Shown one piece after another: positions 18,427-26,662 of a DNA stretch of 64,000 nucleotides (positions within the stretch are counted from its first letter, which is position 1; each line of letters starts with the position of its first letter). Location: assembly GCA_963677185.1 (NCBI GenBank), contig OY781889.1:3038001-3102000 (forward strand). The letters run 5' to 3'. Origin of the DNA: G963677185 sp963677185 (GTDB taxonomy: Bacteria > Bacillota > Syntrophomonadia > Syntrophomonadales > Syntrophomonadaceae). The notes under the pieces were generated by a model. That model was not told where the DNA came from and made no database searches. It saw only the letters and a program-made list of their open reading frames with translations. The translations under genes and the position numbers were made by a program.

Positions 18427-18484
18427 TCCGGTTTATGCACATTAAGGTCCGTTTTATGCGCATCAATATCCCGTTTATGCGCAT
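18427..18484 (+). promoter_or_regulatory. Triple 16-bp direct repeat, candidate LytTR operator 2
   Basis: Copies at 18427 (TCCGGTTTATGCACAT), 18448 (TCCGTTTTATGCGCAT) and 18469 (TCCCGTTTATGCGCAT) keep the exact 21-bp period and the same distance (22 bases) to the -35 element as operator 1, although the surrounding DNA has diverged. Confidence 0.75.
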
Positions 18485-18506
18485 CGCTATCTTTACGTGG
18501 CATCAT

Positions 18507-18536
18507 TTGTTATTATCGGGCAATTTCTTGTATAAT
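18507..18536 (+). promoter_or_regulatory. Promoter P2 of the second surface-protein operon
   Basis: TTGTTA at 18507-18512 and TATAAT at 18531-18536 are 18 bases apart, as in P1. Confidence 0.7.
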
Positions 18537-18604
18537 TGTTTGGATAATAATAGGTTTAATGTTCTTCAGGGTGGGAATAGAAAACCGAGGAGGAATGCCG
18601 GGAA

Positions 18605-18760
18605 ATGAAAATGAATATGGAATATCTTCATGATTTGGCAGATGATCCGTTAATGACATTGAAGCAAATAGTATTGGCATGTTGTGATTTGAACATTATA
18701 GCGGCGTTTAATGCATCACCGGTGATCAAAATTCAATTGCAAGGAGAGGATAATAAATGA
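18605..18760 (+). CDS. Small 51-residue protein, first gene of the second surface operon
   Basis: The frame MKMNMEYLHDLADDPLMTLK... ends in QLQGEDNK and its TGA overlaps the ATG of the next gene (ATGA). It uses the same ribosome binding site (GAGGAGG, 9-10 bases) and first codons as the SLH genes, where the frame reads MKMKWR. It has no signal peptide and I do not recognise it. It may be a real small cytosolic or regulatory protein, or a leader frame that couples translation of the FG-GAP gene. It is too short for default gene finders. Confidence 0.55.
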   Translation: MKMNMEYLHDLADDPLMTLKQIVLACCDLNIIAAFNASPVIKIQLQGEDNK

Positions 18761-21276
18761 AAACCCGGCTAATACATATGAAATCCCAGCCCTATGTGCT
18801 ATTACTAATCTTCGCCATCCTGACCAGCATATTCTTTACAATACCGGGGGTCCGCTCTGCCGAAGCCGCACTATCGCCAAGTTTCGACCCGGCTGCTAAC
18901 ACCAGTGTAGGGGCGGCGCCTACTAGCGTTGCAGTAGGCGATTTCAACGGCGACGGCTGCCTCGACCTGGCGACGGCCAACATGTGGGCGGACACCGTCT
19001 CCGTCGTGCTGAACAATAGCGACGGCACCTTCCCGGCCAAGCATGACTACGCTGTGGGAAACAGCCCTATGAGCGTAGCTTCCGGCGATTTCAACGGCGA
19101 TGGCAGCCTCGATCTGGCTTCGGGCAGCAGCTCGGAAGCGCACACCGTCTCCATCCTGCTGAACAATGGCGATGGCACCTTCCCGGCGGTTTCTCCTGTA
19201 TGCGACCTGGGCGCGAATGCCGACCCCATTGGTGTAACGGTTGGCGATTTCAACGACGACGGCAGCCTCGACCTGGCCACGGCCAACTATGGCTGGACCA
19301 GCACTGTCTCCATCCTGCTGGGCAATGGTGACGGCACCTTCGCAGCCAAGCTTGACTACCCCGTGGGGTCCGCAACATGGAGCATAGCGGCAGGGGATTT
19401 CGACGGCGATGGCATCCTCGACCTGGCCACGGTTAATAGTGATTGGAATACTGTTTCCGTCCTGCTGGGTAATGGCAACGGCACAATCGCAGCCAGTATT
19501 TGCTACACCGTGGGGTCCTCGCCTCAAAGCATAACGGTAGGGGATTTCAACGGCGATGGCAAGCCCGACCTGGCTGCGGCCAACATGGATGCGGACACAG
19601 TCTCCGTACTGCTGAACAATGGAGATGGCTCCTTTCCGGCGGTTTCCCCTGCATACAACGTGAATGACCACCCCTATGGTGTAACGGTGGGCGATTTCAA
19701 CAGCGATGGCAGTCTCGACCTGGCTGCTGCCAGCTATGGTTCCCACACAGTCTCCATACTGCTGAACAATGGCGATGGCACCTTTCCGGCGGTTTCCCTT
19801 GCATACAACGTGAATGACTACCCCTATGGTGTAGCGGTGGGCGATTTCAACAGCGACGGCAGGCTCGACCTAGTGACGGCCAACTCGGGTTCCCACACCG
19901 TCTCCGTACTGATTAACAAGACCGTGCCGCCCGCGCTCACCACCCCGGTAGCGACTCCAGCCACCGGTATTGGCCCTTCCGGCTTCACCGCCAACTGGAA
20001 TGCCGTGCCGGATGCTACTCACTACCATATTGATGTTGCAACAGATGCAGGTTTTTCGAATACAGTTCCCGCCTATAACGGGCTATATGCCGGCAATTCC
20101 GGGTTAGTCGCAGTGACTGGGCTGAATCCCAATACCGCCTACTACTACCGGGTCTGGGCTGAAAACAATTCTTTAATAAGCCTAAGATCCTATTGGGTCA
20201 AGGTGACCACTGCGGCTCTCCCGGTACAAGCCGCCCCGGTGGTGACCGCAGCCACCGGCGTCGGCTCATCAGGATTCACCGCCAATTGGAACATGGCTGC
20301 CGGGGCGACGCATTATCACCTGACGGTGGCAACGGATGCGGCCTTTACCTTGCCGCTGGCAGCTTATAACGAGTTGGACCTGGGCAATGTCACCTCTGCT
20401 CCGGTTGCCGGGCTCAGTGCCAATACTCCTTATTATTATCGGCTACGGGCTGACAGCGGTATATCGTCCAGCATACCCTCCAATGTAATCACTGTGACTA
20501 CCGCTCCGCCCGGTACGGTGCCAGCACCAAACCCACCCACGGATGAAGCCGTATCATCAAGCGCCCCGGCGCCTGTAACCAATTCTATGGATTTCACGGT
20601 CGAATGGGCCAGCGGAGAACTCAGTCTGCCCAGCGTGGACAGCCGTACCTTTGCCAGCCCCGTTTACAGGATGAACCTGATCGGCATTGCTGCTATTAAT
20701 GGCGGAACCAGGGTAACCCTGCCTTTTGACCGGGACAGATACCCGCAAAGCTCCTTTGCATTGTGCCTGTGCTATTTCGATACCGGGATAAAACAATGGA
20801 AGGAATGCGCAAATTCCGAGGTGGACTGGGAGCGTGGAAACGTCAGCGGCAAGCTGGACAAAGTGGCGCGCTTTGCAGTACTGGCGGCTCCCACTGAACC
20901 GGCCAGCGCCGCCCTCCCGCTTGGAGGCACAATTCCTATCCTGATTGACGGGACCGCACTTACCTGTGATGTGCCGCCGCTGCTGGAGAACGGCCGCGTC
21001 CTGGTACCCATGCGGGCGATCTTCGAGGCCTTGGGTGCGAACCTGGTCTGGGACGCGAATAACCAGATCGCCCAGGCAACCAGGGGAGATACCGTGGTGA
21101 CCTTGCAGTTAGGCAGCAATACAGCGAATATCAACTATCAGCCCGTATTACTGGATGCTATGCCCCAGGTTATGACTGACCGGATCCTGGTGCCGCTGCG
21201 CTTCGTGAGCGAAGCTCTGGGGGCCGAAGTAATCTGGCACGATGATAGCCGAAGCGTGGAAATCACCACCCGATGA
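18757..21276 (+). CDS. FG-GAP/VCBS repeat surface protein with fibronectin III and stalk domains
   Basis: An 839-residue exported protein with a signal peptide ending near RSAEA. Residues about 45-390 hold seven ~49-residue FG-GAP/VCBS units (for example VAVGDFNGDGCLDLATAN ... LLNNGDGTF), whose DFNGDG loops are calcium-binding, beta-propeller blades. Two fibronectin type III-like domains follow (GFTANWNAVPDATHYHIDV and GFTANWNMAAGATHYHLTV). The last ~110 residues form a copper amine oxidase N-like stalk domain (RVLVPMRAIFEALGANLVWD). It starts in the four-base overlap with the 51-residue frame behind AAGGAGAGG. Adhesion or substrate binding is inferred. Confidence 0.87.
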   Translation: MKTRLIHMKSQPYVLLLIFAILTSIFFTIPGVRSAEAALSPSFDPAANTSVGAAPTSVAVGDFNGDGCLDLATANMWADTVSVVLNNSDGTFPAKHDYAVGNSPMSVASGDFNGDGSLDLASGSSSEAHTVSILLNNGDGTFPAVSPVCDLGANADPIGVTVGDFNDDGSLDLATANYGWTSTVSILLGNGDGTFAAKLDYPVGSATWSIAAGDFDGDGILDLATVNSDWNTVSVLLGNGNGTIAASICYTVGSSPQSITVGDFNGDGKPDLAAANMDADTVSVLLNNGDGSFPAVSPAYNVNDHPYGVTVGDFNSDGSLDLAAASYGSHTVSILLNNGDGTFPAVSLAYNVNDYPYGVAVGDFNSDGRLDLVTANSGSHTVSVLINKTVPPALTTPVATPATGIGPSGFTANWNAVPDATHYHIDVATDAGFSNTVPAYNGLYAGNSGLVAVTGLNPNTAYYYRVWAENNSLISLRSYWVKVTTAALPVQAAPVVTAATGVGSSGFTANWNMAAGATHYHLTVATDAAFTLPLAAYNELDLGNVTSAPVAGLSANTPYYYRLRADSGISSSIPSNVITVTTAPPGTVPAPNPPTDEAVSSSAPAPVTNSMDFTVEWASGELSLPSVDSRTFASPVYRMNLIGIAAINGGTRVTLPFDRDRYPQSSFALCLCYFDTGIKQWKECANSEVDWERGNVSGKLDKVARFAVLAAPTEPASAALPLGGTIPILIDGTALTCDVPPLLENGRVLVPMRAIFEALGANLVWDANNQIAQATRGDTVVTLQLGSNTANINYQPVLLDAMPQVMTDRILVPLRFVSEALGAEVIWHDDSRSVEITTR

Positions 21277-21290
21277 AGGAACACAAAGCT

Positions 21291-22468
21291 GAGGAGGAAT
21301 GCCGGGAAATGAAAATGAAATGGCGAATATATGTTGAAAAGCTGCTGGCATTATCAATGGTAATGGCGCTGCTGACACCGGGTGCGGCCTTTGCGGCCGT
21401 GCAGCTGGGCGACATTTCAGGGCACTGGGCGGAGCCGGCGATCCGCAGCATGACCGATGCGGGGGTAATCGACGGCTGCTCCGACGGCACTTTCAAGCCG
21501 GACGCCAAAATAACCAGGGCTGAATTTGCGGTGCTGGCGGTCAAGGCCTTCCATCTGTCCGGCACCGCCAGCAGCGGCGCAGAATTCTCAGATACCCGGG
21601 ATCACTGGGCCAAAGACGCGATAGCCACCGCCTATGGAGCCGGCATAATCGAAGGCTACGGAGATTCCTTATTTGGGCCGGAAGATCCCATAACCCGCGA
21701 GCAAGCTGCCGCCATGGTGGCCAGGGCCAAAGGACTTACAGCTCAAGGAATACTTACATTTACTGACGCGGAGCAAATATCGGACTGGGCCCGGGACAGT
21801 GTAGCGGCGGCCGTAACCGGAAAACTGGTCAGCGGATGCTCGGACGGCTCTTTTAAGCCCCGGGATAATATGAGCAGGGCGGAAGCCGCCACTATCTTTT
21901 TCAATGCCCTGAACAAAAGCCCCGCCCCCCCAAACCAAGGCACCCCGGGCGACACCCTCAAAATGCTCGATGAGGCTGGAACCTACGGCCCGGAAAGCGG
22001 AATTGAAACCATTGATGGAGACTTGTCCATTAGCGCGGACGGGGTAACGCTTCAGAACACCGTCATAAAAGGCAAGCTTACCGTGGAAGCATCGGTTGGC
22101 GACGGTTCGGTTGCGCTTAAGAACGTGACTGTGGAAGGCGACACCTTCATTTACGGCGGCGGTCCCAATACGATTAATTTCACTGATTCCATATTCCAGA
22201 AAATAACCGTAAACAAGGCTAACGGCAAAATCCGGATACTGCTGGCCAACACCAGCATATTCACTCTGGTATTCAATTCAGCCGGCAGCGTGGAGGGCGC
22301 CGGCACGATCTACAGCCTGACGGTTACGGCCAAAGGCGTGGTCATCGGGATGACGGTGGTCAACTCACCAAATATCCAGCCCGGAATATACGTGGTAGTA
22401 AACGGCCATTACGTTTACGGACCTGCCTCATCCGCCTCTACCGGAGGACCTTCGGGAAATACGCCCGG
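21291..22468 (+). repeat. 1.18-kb direct duplication, copy 2 (with 10621-11798)
   Basis: This is the nearly identical partner of 10621-11798, offset 10,670 bases. It could support RecA-dependent deletion of the intervening 10.7 kb, which would fuse the two SLH genes and remove the giant repeat gene. Confidence 0.9.
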
Positions 22469-22730
22469 CCCCGCTGTTGCCGGCAGCGTGGAATTCCTGT
22501 TGAAAGCCCCTTTCATTGGTTCTGCTGCCTCCAATATGAAGGTCAAGGTTAACGGGAGTTATATAAGCGGGTTCGCGCTTTACAAAAACGGCGCCCTGGT
22601 CGGCAATGATTCCAATACGCCCGGTTATGTATCGTCGATAAACAGCATCTTCGCCGATATAGGCAGCTTGAAGGCGGTGTGCAACACCCGGGATTATGTT
22701 GATACTGATTCAAGCATGGGTTCATGGTAA
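21309..22730 (+). CDS. S-layer homology (SLH) domain surface protein 2
   Basis: About 473 residues from the ATG at 21309, chosen because it matches the start of SLH protein 1 and has the same ribosome binding site; a longer frame opens at 21273. The signal peptide, three SLH domains and first beta-helix-like region are almost identical to protein 1. The long second beta region of protein 1 is missing: after the Ser/Gly linker this protein goes directly to the shared ~80-residue C-terminal module (VEFLLKAPFIGSAASNMKVK ... DTDSSMGSW). It is the third gene of the operon driven by P2. Confidence 0.88.
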   Translation: MKMKWRIYVEKLLALSMVMALLTPGAAFAAVQLGDISGHWAEPAIRSMTDAGVIDGCSDGTFKPDAKITRAEFAVLAVKAFHLSGTASSGAEFSDTRDHWAKDAIATAYGAGIIEGYGDSLFGPEDPITREQAAAMVARAKGLTAQGILTFTDAEQISDWARDSVAAAVTGKLVSGCSDGSFKPRDNMSRAEAATIFFNALNKSPAPPNQGTPGDTLKMLDEAGTYGPESGIETIDGDLSISADGVTLQNTVIKGKLTVEASVGDGSVALKNVTVEGDTFIYGGGPNTINFTDSIFQKITVNKANGKIRILLANTSIFTLVFNSAGSVEGAGTIYSLTVTAKGVVIGMTVVNSPNIQPGIYVVVNGHYVYGPASSASTGGPSGNTPGPAVAGSVEFLLKAPFIGSAASNMKVKVNGSYISGFALYKNGALVGNDSNTPGYVSSINSIFADIGSLKAVCNTRDYVDTDSSMGSW

Positions 22731-22770
22731 GCAGGCCCTGATAATTACACTGAAATGGAGGAAATCTGCA

Positions 22771-24138
22771 ATGGGAATAATTAACAAGTCCCTTTCTGCC
22801 TTGCTGGTATTGACACTGGCCCTGGGAATGACGTTCGGCTGGGCGGCGGTGGCGGCGGCAGCATGGGCTTCCGCGGTAACCATAGACGGCACAGTTGACG
22901 AGGAGATTGCACCTCAGGAAGTGACAATCCAGTCATTTGGTTTCAATGATATTTCTAAAGACACTATTGTAACATCCTGGTTTACCAATCTGCCTGCGGG
23001 TTTAATCGCTACCATTTCGGAAGATGTAAGTGGCACATTTATCCATATTACCATCACAGGAACACCGCTTGAAGGTTCTGATGCGCCCATGGAGATTACT
23101 ATTCCAAAAGAATATTTTTTCGCCCAGGATTCCGACGTAATAGTAGACCCTGATCCCGATGCCTGCTTTGCCATCCGCGAAGCCAGGATCGGCGATGTGA
23201 CCGTGGGCGGCGACCAAAATGGGCCGCTTGCACCTAAAGATGTGGTAATCACTTTGACCGCGGACTCACTCGCCACCCCTGTTACTGCAGGCGATAATCT
23301 TGCCTCCTGGTTTACCAACCTGCCCGCCGGTTTAACCGCTTTATCAAAAAATAATGTAAATGCCGGTGATACCGCCGTTACCATCACCATTGCAGGAACA
23401 CCCAGCGCCGATATCAATGCGCCAGTAGCCATCACTATACCTGCAGAAAAACTAGAGAGCAATACCGTCTTAAGCGCAAGCCCAAATCCTTGTGCAATAT
23501 TCTTGATAGGCCATTACGCCAGCTCCGGCGCGGTAACAATAAATGGCAGCAGGAACGTGCCGATTGTGCCCAAAGATGTGGTGATCACACTAACCGGGGA
23601 CTCACTTGCCGCCAAAATAACTGCAGGTGATAAGCTTGCTGGCTGGTTTACCAACCTGCCTGGCGGTTTAAGCGCAGTAGCAAAAAATGATGCAGCAGCC
23701 GGCGATGCTGCAGTTACAATAACCCTGTCAGGAAGGCCGTCCGCCGCTTTGCAAGCGCCGATGACCGTCACCATACCAGCGGCAAACCTGGCCAGCCATG
23801 CCAGCCTGCCTGTAAGCCTGAACCCCAACGCTAAATTTGATATTGGGACCCTTACGAACAAGCTAATCTCAACAACCGTGGAAAACAATGTTTTACTGAT
23901 CGGCGACTATGCTTTTGACTTGAGCGCAGCCGCTGCCGTCAATGGCTACAATCTGAACAATTTCATCAAGGCGGCTAAAACTGTTGATGACGTCAGTGGT
24001 TCTAACCAGGTCTACTTCATGTATAACGGCAAATGGTACGACCTGGTGGCTGATGAAAATTTGACAGCACCCATAGGCGACCCGTCAACAATGAACAATG
24101 GGACTGGCACCTACCAGTATTGGAACATGAACGATTAG
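22771..24138 (+). CDS. Secreted three-repeat protein sharing the C-terminal module of the giant protein
   Basis: About 455 residues from the ATG at 22771 with TGGAGG upstream; the open frame begins at 22696. The signal peptide ends near AAAAWAS. Three ~110-residue repeats follow, each with SWFTNLPAGL and a VTITIAGTPSA-type strand and ending in an AxxTIPAxxL-like stretch. The last ~90 residues (NNVLLIGDYAFDLS ... GTYQYWNMND) match the C-terminus of the giant protein at 12720. As there, it directly follows an SLH gene, so SLH protein plus repeat protein looks like a duplicated two-gene cassette. Repeat fold and function are unknown. Confidence 0.82.
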   Translation: MGIINKSLSALLVLTLALGMTFGWAAVAAAAWASAVTIDGTVDEEIAPQEVTIQSFGFNDISKDTIVTSWFTNLPAGLIATISEDVSGTFIHITITGTPLEGSDAPMEITIPKEYFFAQDSDVIVDPDPDACFAIREARIGDVTVGGDQNGPLAPKDVVITLTADSLATPVTAGDNLASWFTNLPAGLTALSKNNVNAGDTAVTITIAGTPSADINAPVAITIPAEKLESNTVLSASPNPCAIFLIGHYASSGAVTINGSRNVPIVPKDVVITLTGDSLAAKITAGDKLAGWFTNLPGGLSAVAKNDAAAGDAAVTITLSGRPSAALQAPMTVTIPAANLASHASLPVSLNPNAKFDIGTLTNKLISTTVENNVLLIGDYAFDLSAAAAVNGYNLNNFIKAAKTVDDVSGSNQVYFMYNGKWYDLVADENLTAPIGDPSTMNNGTGTYQYWNMND

Positions 24139-24156
24139 GATGAGCATTTAAAGAGT

Positions 24157-24184
24157 AAAAAGGGGCCGTTTGGCCCCTTTTTCT
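24157..24184 (+). terminator. Intrinsic terminator of the second surface-protein operon
   Basis: AAAAAGGGGCC-GTTT-GGCCCCTTTTTC: an 11-bp stem with a 4-base loop and a T run, 20 bases after the last gene. Confidence 0.9.
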
Positions 24185-24280
24185 TCTTGCATTTTTGGCT
24201 TAACACGGGCGAACACAAGGTTCTGCCCCATCTCCGGTTCCTTGCCGATCTTCTCTTTACTCTTAACTTTTCATTGCAAG

Positions 24281-24523
24281 CTAATTCAAATCATGATAGT
24301 GGTTCTTCTTCCAGGCTTCAATGATCAGCAAAAAATCAGCGTCCTTGTAGTCAATCCACCAATCAGAATCGGTCTGCTTGGTTAATATCTGGTTCCACAC
24401 CTGAAGATCCTCATCGACCGCTTGACCTTCTGAAGCCCTGGAATTATAATAGCGAGATATTCGCTCATTCACCCGGCGCTTGATCTGTTGAGCCTGTTTT
24501 AACTGGTATGGTTTTTCACGCAT
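24281..24523 (-). CDS. Hypothetical 80-residue protein
   Basis: A charged, probably cytosolic protein, MREKPYQLKQAQQIKRRVNE..., with a tryptophan-rich C-terminal part (DSDWWIDYKDADFLLIIEAWKK). I do not recognise a family. The ATG at 24523 has AGGTGA 6 bases upstream, which is better than the GTG three codons earlier. It stands alone, converging on the surface operon. A TTGACA with a TAATAT 15 bases later (24628-24633 and beyond, minus strand) may be its promoter. Confidence 0.6.
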   Translation of the reverse strand: MREKPYQLKQAQQIKRRVNERISRYYNSRASEGQAVDEDLQVWNQILTKQTDSDWWIDYKDADFLLIIEAWKKNHYHDLN

Positions 24524-24949
24524 AATAATCACCTAATCTCAAAATAATAGCACCCTATCCCGGGCGCTAGGCCCTGTTTGCTTTACAATTTAGGATTATT
24601 TTCTCATATTATAACACTATTATTCATGTCAAGGCAAACCTTTTCCGGAATTTTCTGGGTTCAAACAACATTTCATTGAATATGGTCCTACATTATGCTA
24701 TTATTATTGATTTTTTGCACACTAGCGCTGTAATTTTTGTCGCACAAGTGCTCATTTCCTCCGCTGCGCAAGCAGCATCCCCTAATATTTACTCATTTTA
24801 TAGTTTATTTTAACGCAGCCCAAATAATCAACCAGGTTTTTGATTATCAGTATAGATTATATCATGTATCTTGATTTATGACTTGTTTTCATTACACCTC
24901 CCTGGTTATCAGCCTTTGAATTCTGCACATCATGACAGTCGCAATCGGT
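24524..24949. other. AT-rich intergenic region
   Basis: About 425 bases between the divergent 80-residue gene and xseA. I see a possible minus-strand promoter near 24610-24633, a GC-rich short palindrome near 24560-24575, and no RNA gene or open frame that I can support. Confidence 0.4.
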
Positions 24950-24955
24950 TATAAT
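24950..24955 (+). promoter_or_regulatory. -10 element of xseA
   Basis: TATAAT overlaps the first in-frame ATG (24954), so the mRNA should start near 24962. This supports the downstream GTG as the true start. No convincing -35 is visible. Confidence 0.45.
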
Positions 24956-24983
24956 GAGCTTACAAAAATTTCAGGAGCTGCTT

Positions 24984-26195
24984 GTGAATCAGTACCTTAC
25001 CGTAACGGAGTTGAATAAATATATATCTGAGCTGATAAACCGGGACCAGCTGTTGAGGGAGGTTTGGCTTCGCGGCGAACTGTCCGGCTGCAAGCTGTAT
25101 CGCCAATCAGGACATTTGTACTTCACTTTGAAAGATGAAAGCTCGGTCCTGTCTGGAGTAATGTTTAAGACCTCAGCCAGTGGACTCAGTTTCCAGCCTG
25201 AAGATGGCATGGACGTGCTAGTAAGAGGTAGCATCAGCGTTTATGGCGCCCAGGGCCGTTACCAGATCTATGCGCGGGAGATGCAACCCGCCGGTCTTGG
25301 GGCCATCTACCTGTATATCGAGAAGCTTAAAGTCCGGCTTGCCGCTGCCGGCCTTTTTGACGAAAACCGCAAACGGCCTATTCCCCCAAATGCCTTTAGA
25401 ATAGGTATCGTATCTTCAAGAGATTCTGCCGCCGTCCAGGACATGCTGCGCATATTGCAGCAGCGCTGCCCGTTTGTCGAAATCATCCTGGCTCACAGTT
25501 CCGTACAGGGCATGGAAGCGCCGGCAGAACTGGTCAAGGCCATCCAGCAGCTCAATCGTCTGGGCGGCATAGACGTGATTATTATTGGCCGGGGCGGAGG
25601 CTCCATCGAAGATCTGATGGCATTCAACAGCGAGGAACTGGTCCAGGCGGTATATAATTCGGCCATACCAACCATATCTGCTGTTGGCCATGAAACAGAT
25701 TTCACCTTATGCGACCTGGCCGCTGATTTGCGTGCAGCTACCCCGACTCATGCCGCTCAACTGGCTGTGCCCGACTATTCCACGCTAGACCGTGAGCTGA
25801 AAAGAATCCGTATGCGCATGTTGGAAGCGATCAATCGGCGCGTACAGACATCCCAGGAAAAGCTGGATCGGCTGATGATGGGCCGGATCTGGCAGAATCC
25901 CGAATCATTGTTTGACCAGCAGCAGTTGAGGCTGGATCGAATGAATGAACGCTTGGTCAGGGCTGTGAACGAACAGCTGAATGGAAAGGAAAAAAGACTG
26001 GCCTTGCTATCCACTGCTCTGGACCAGCTTAACCCGCTAAAAATCTTGAGCCGTGGCTACAGCATCGTTTATACCGAAGCTGGCGGCCTGGTGCACCACA
26101 CCGGCCAGGTGCGATCTGGGGAAATGCTCCGAGTGCGCCTTCAGGACGGAAACATTCAAGTGCTGGTTGAAAGTTTACTGCAGGAGGATTGTTAA
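24984..26195 (+). CDS. xseA: Exonuclease VII large subunit
   Basis: About 403 residues, normal for the family. An N-terminal OB-fold domain (LRGELSGCKLYRQSGHLYFTLKD) precedes the catalytic region, which includes RIGIVSSRDSAAVQDML, DVIIIGRGGGSIEDLMAFN and SAVGHETDFTLCDLAADLRAATPTHAA (shown in part), then a coiled-coil C-terminus. The start is taken at GTG 24984, with AGGAG 6 bases upstream; the ATG at 24954 overlaps the -10 box. With XseB it degrades single-stranded DNA. The stop overlaps the xseB start by one base. Confidence 0.95.
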   Translation: MNQYLTVTELNKYISELINRDQLLREVWLRGELSGCKLYRQSGHLYFTLKDESSVLSGVMFKTSASGLSFQPEDGMDVLVRGSISVYGAQGRYQIYAREMQPAGLGAIYLYIEKLKVRLAAAGLFDENRKRPIPPNAFRIGIVSSRDSAAVQDMLRILQQRCPFVEIILAHSSVQGMEAPAELVKAIQQLNRLGGIDVIIIGRGGGSIEDLMAFNSEELVQAVYNSAIPTISAVGHETDFTLCDLAADLRAATPTHAAQLAVPDYSTLDRELKRIRMRMLEAINRRVQTSQEKLDRLMMGRIWQNPESLFDQQQLRLDRMNERLVRAVNEQLNGKEKRLALLSTALDQLNPLKILSRGYSIVYTEAGGLVHHTGQVRSGEMLRVRLQDGNIQVLVESLLQEDC

Positions 26196-26410
26196 TGAAA
26201 AAAATCAGCTTCAATAAGAACATGGAAAAGCTGGAGAACATTGTGGCAGAGCTGGAATCCGCTCCCCTGGAGCTGGAAAAGGCTTTACAGCTTTTTGAAG
26301 ACGGTATGAAGATTTCAGTTCAATGTCAGAACGAGCTAGAACAGGCCAACAGCCGCATTAGCTTGCTGGTCCAGGATCTGAACGGCGAACTGAAGCTGGA
26401 AAATATGTAA
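26195..26410 (+). CDS. xseB: Exonuclease VII small subunit
   Basis: A 71-residue helical protein typical of XseB (FNKNMEKLENIVAELES, PLELEKALQLFEDGM). The ATG overlaps the xseA stop (TAATG) behind CAGGAGGA, so the two subunits are translationally coupled. Confidence 0.95.
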   Translation: MKKISFNKNMEKLENIVAELESAPLELEKALQLFEDGMKISVQCQNELEQANSRISLLVQDLNGELKLENM

Positions 26411-26662
26411 TCATGCTATTTATATAGGTAATAGCCCTATATTTAGGTAAATATTTACAATATTCGATTTGAAACCGAAATCTCTCTTCGATTTTGGTCA
26501 TAATCATTATATATTTCGGTTTATTTGCTGATAGAAAATACTGTTTCATCAAATATGATTAAATTATAATTAAAATTGAATCATTATATTTCTTTCGCAT
26601 GCAGTTTTGAAAGTCGGTGATTATTCCTGTTCTCAACGGTCCGAAATGATCTAATAAGAAAC

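Larger units (their letters stand above)
18210..18604 (+). repeat. Diverged copy of the P1 promoter region (with 10240-10638)
   Basis: The stretch beginning GACCGATCTACAC and running through the operator triplet, promoter and GAGGAGGAATGCCGGGAA is recognisably the same sequence as the region upstream of the first SLH gene, with many substitutions upstream and strong conservation in the operators, the -35/-10 and the ribosome binding site. Confidence 0.85.

Noticed and set aside
18871..19746. 291-codon minus-strand frame opposite the FG-GAP repeats
   Set aside because: Its repeats are the mirror of the coding FG-GAP repeats; GC-rich repeat DNA keeps the opposite frame open.
24170..24385. 71-codon plus-strand frame after the second surface operon
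   Set aside because: Starts inside the terminator hairpin and overlaps the 80-residue minus-strand gene.
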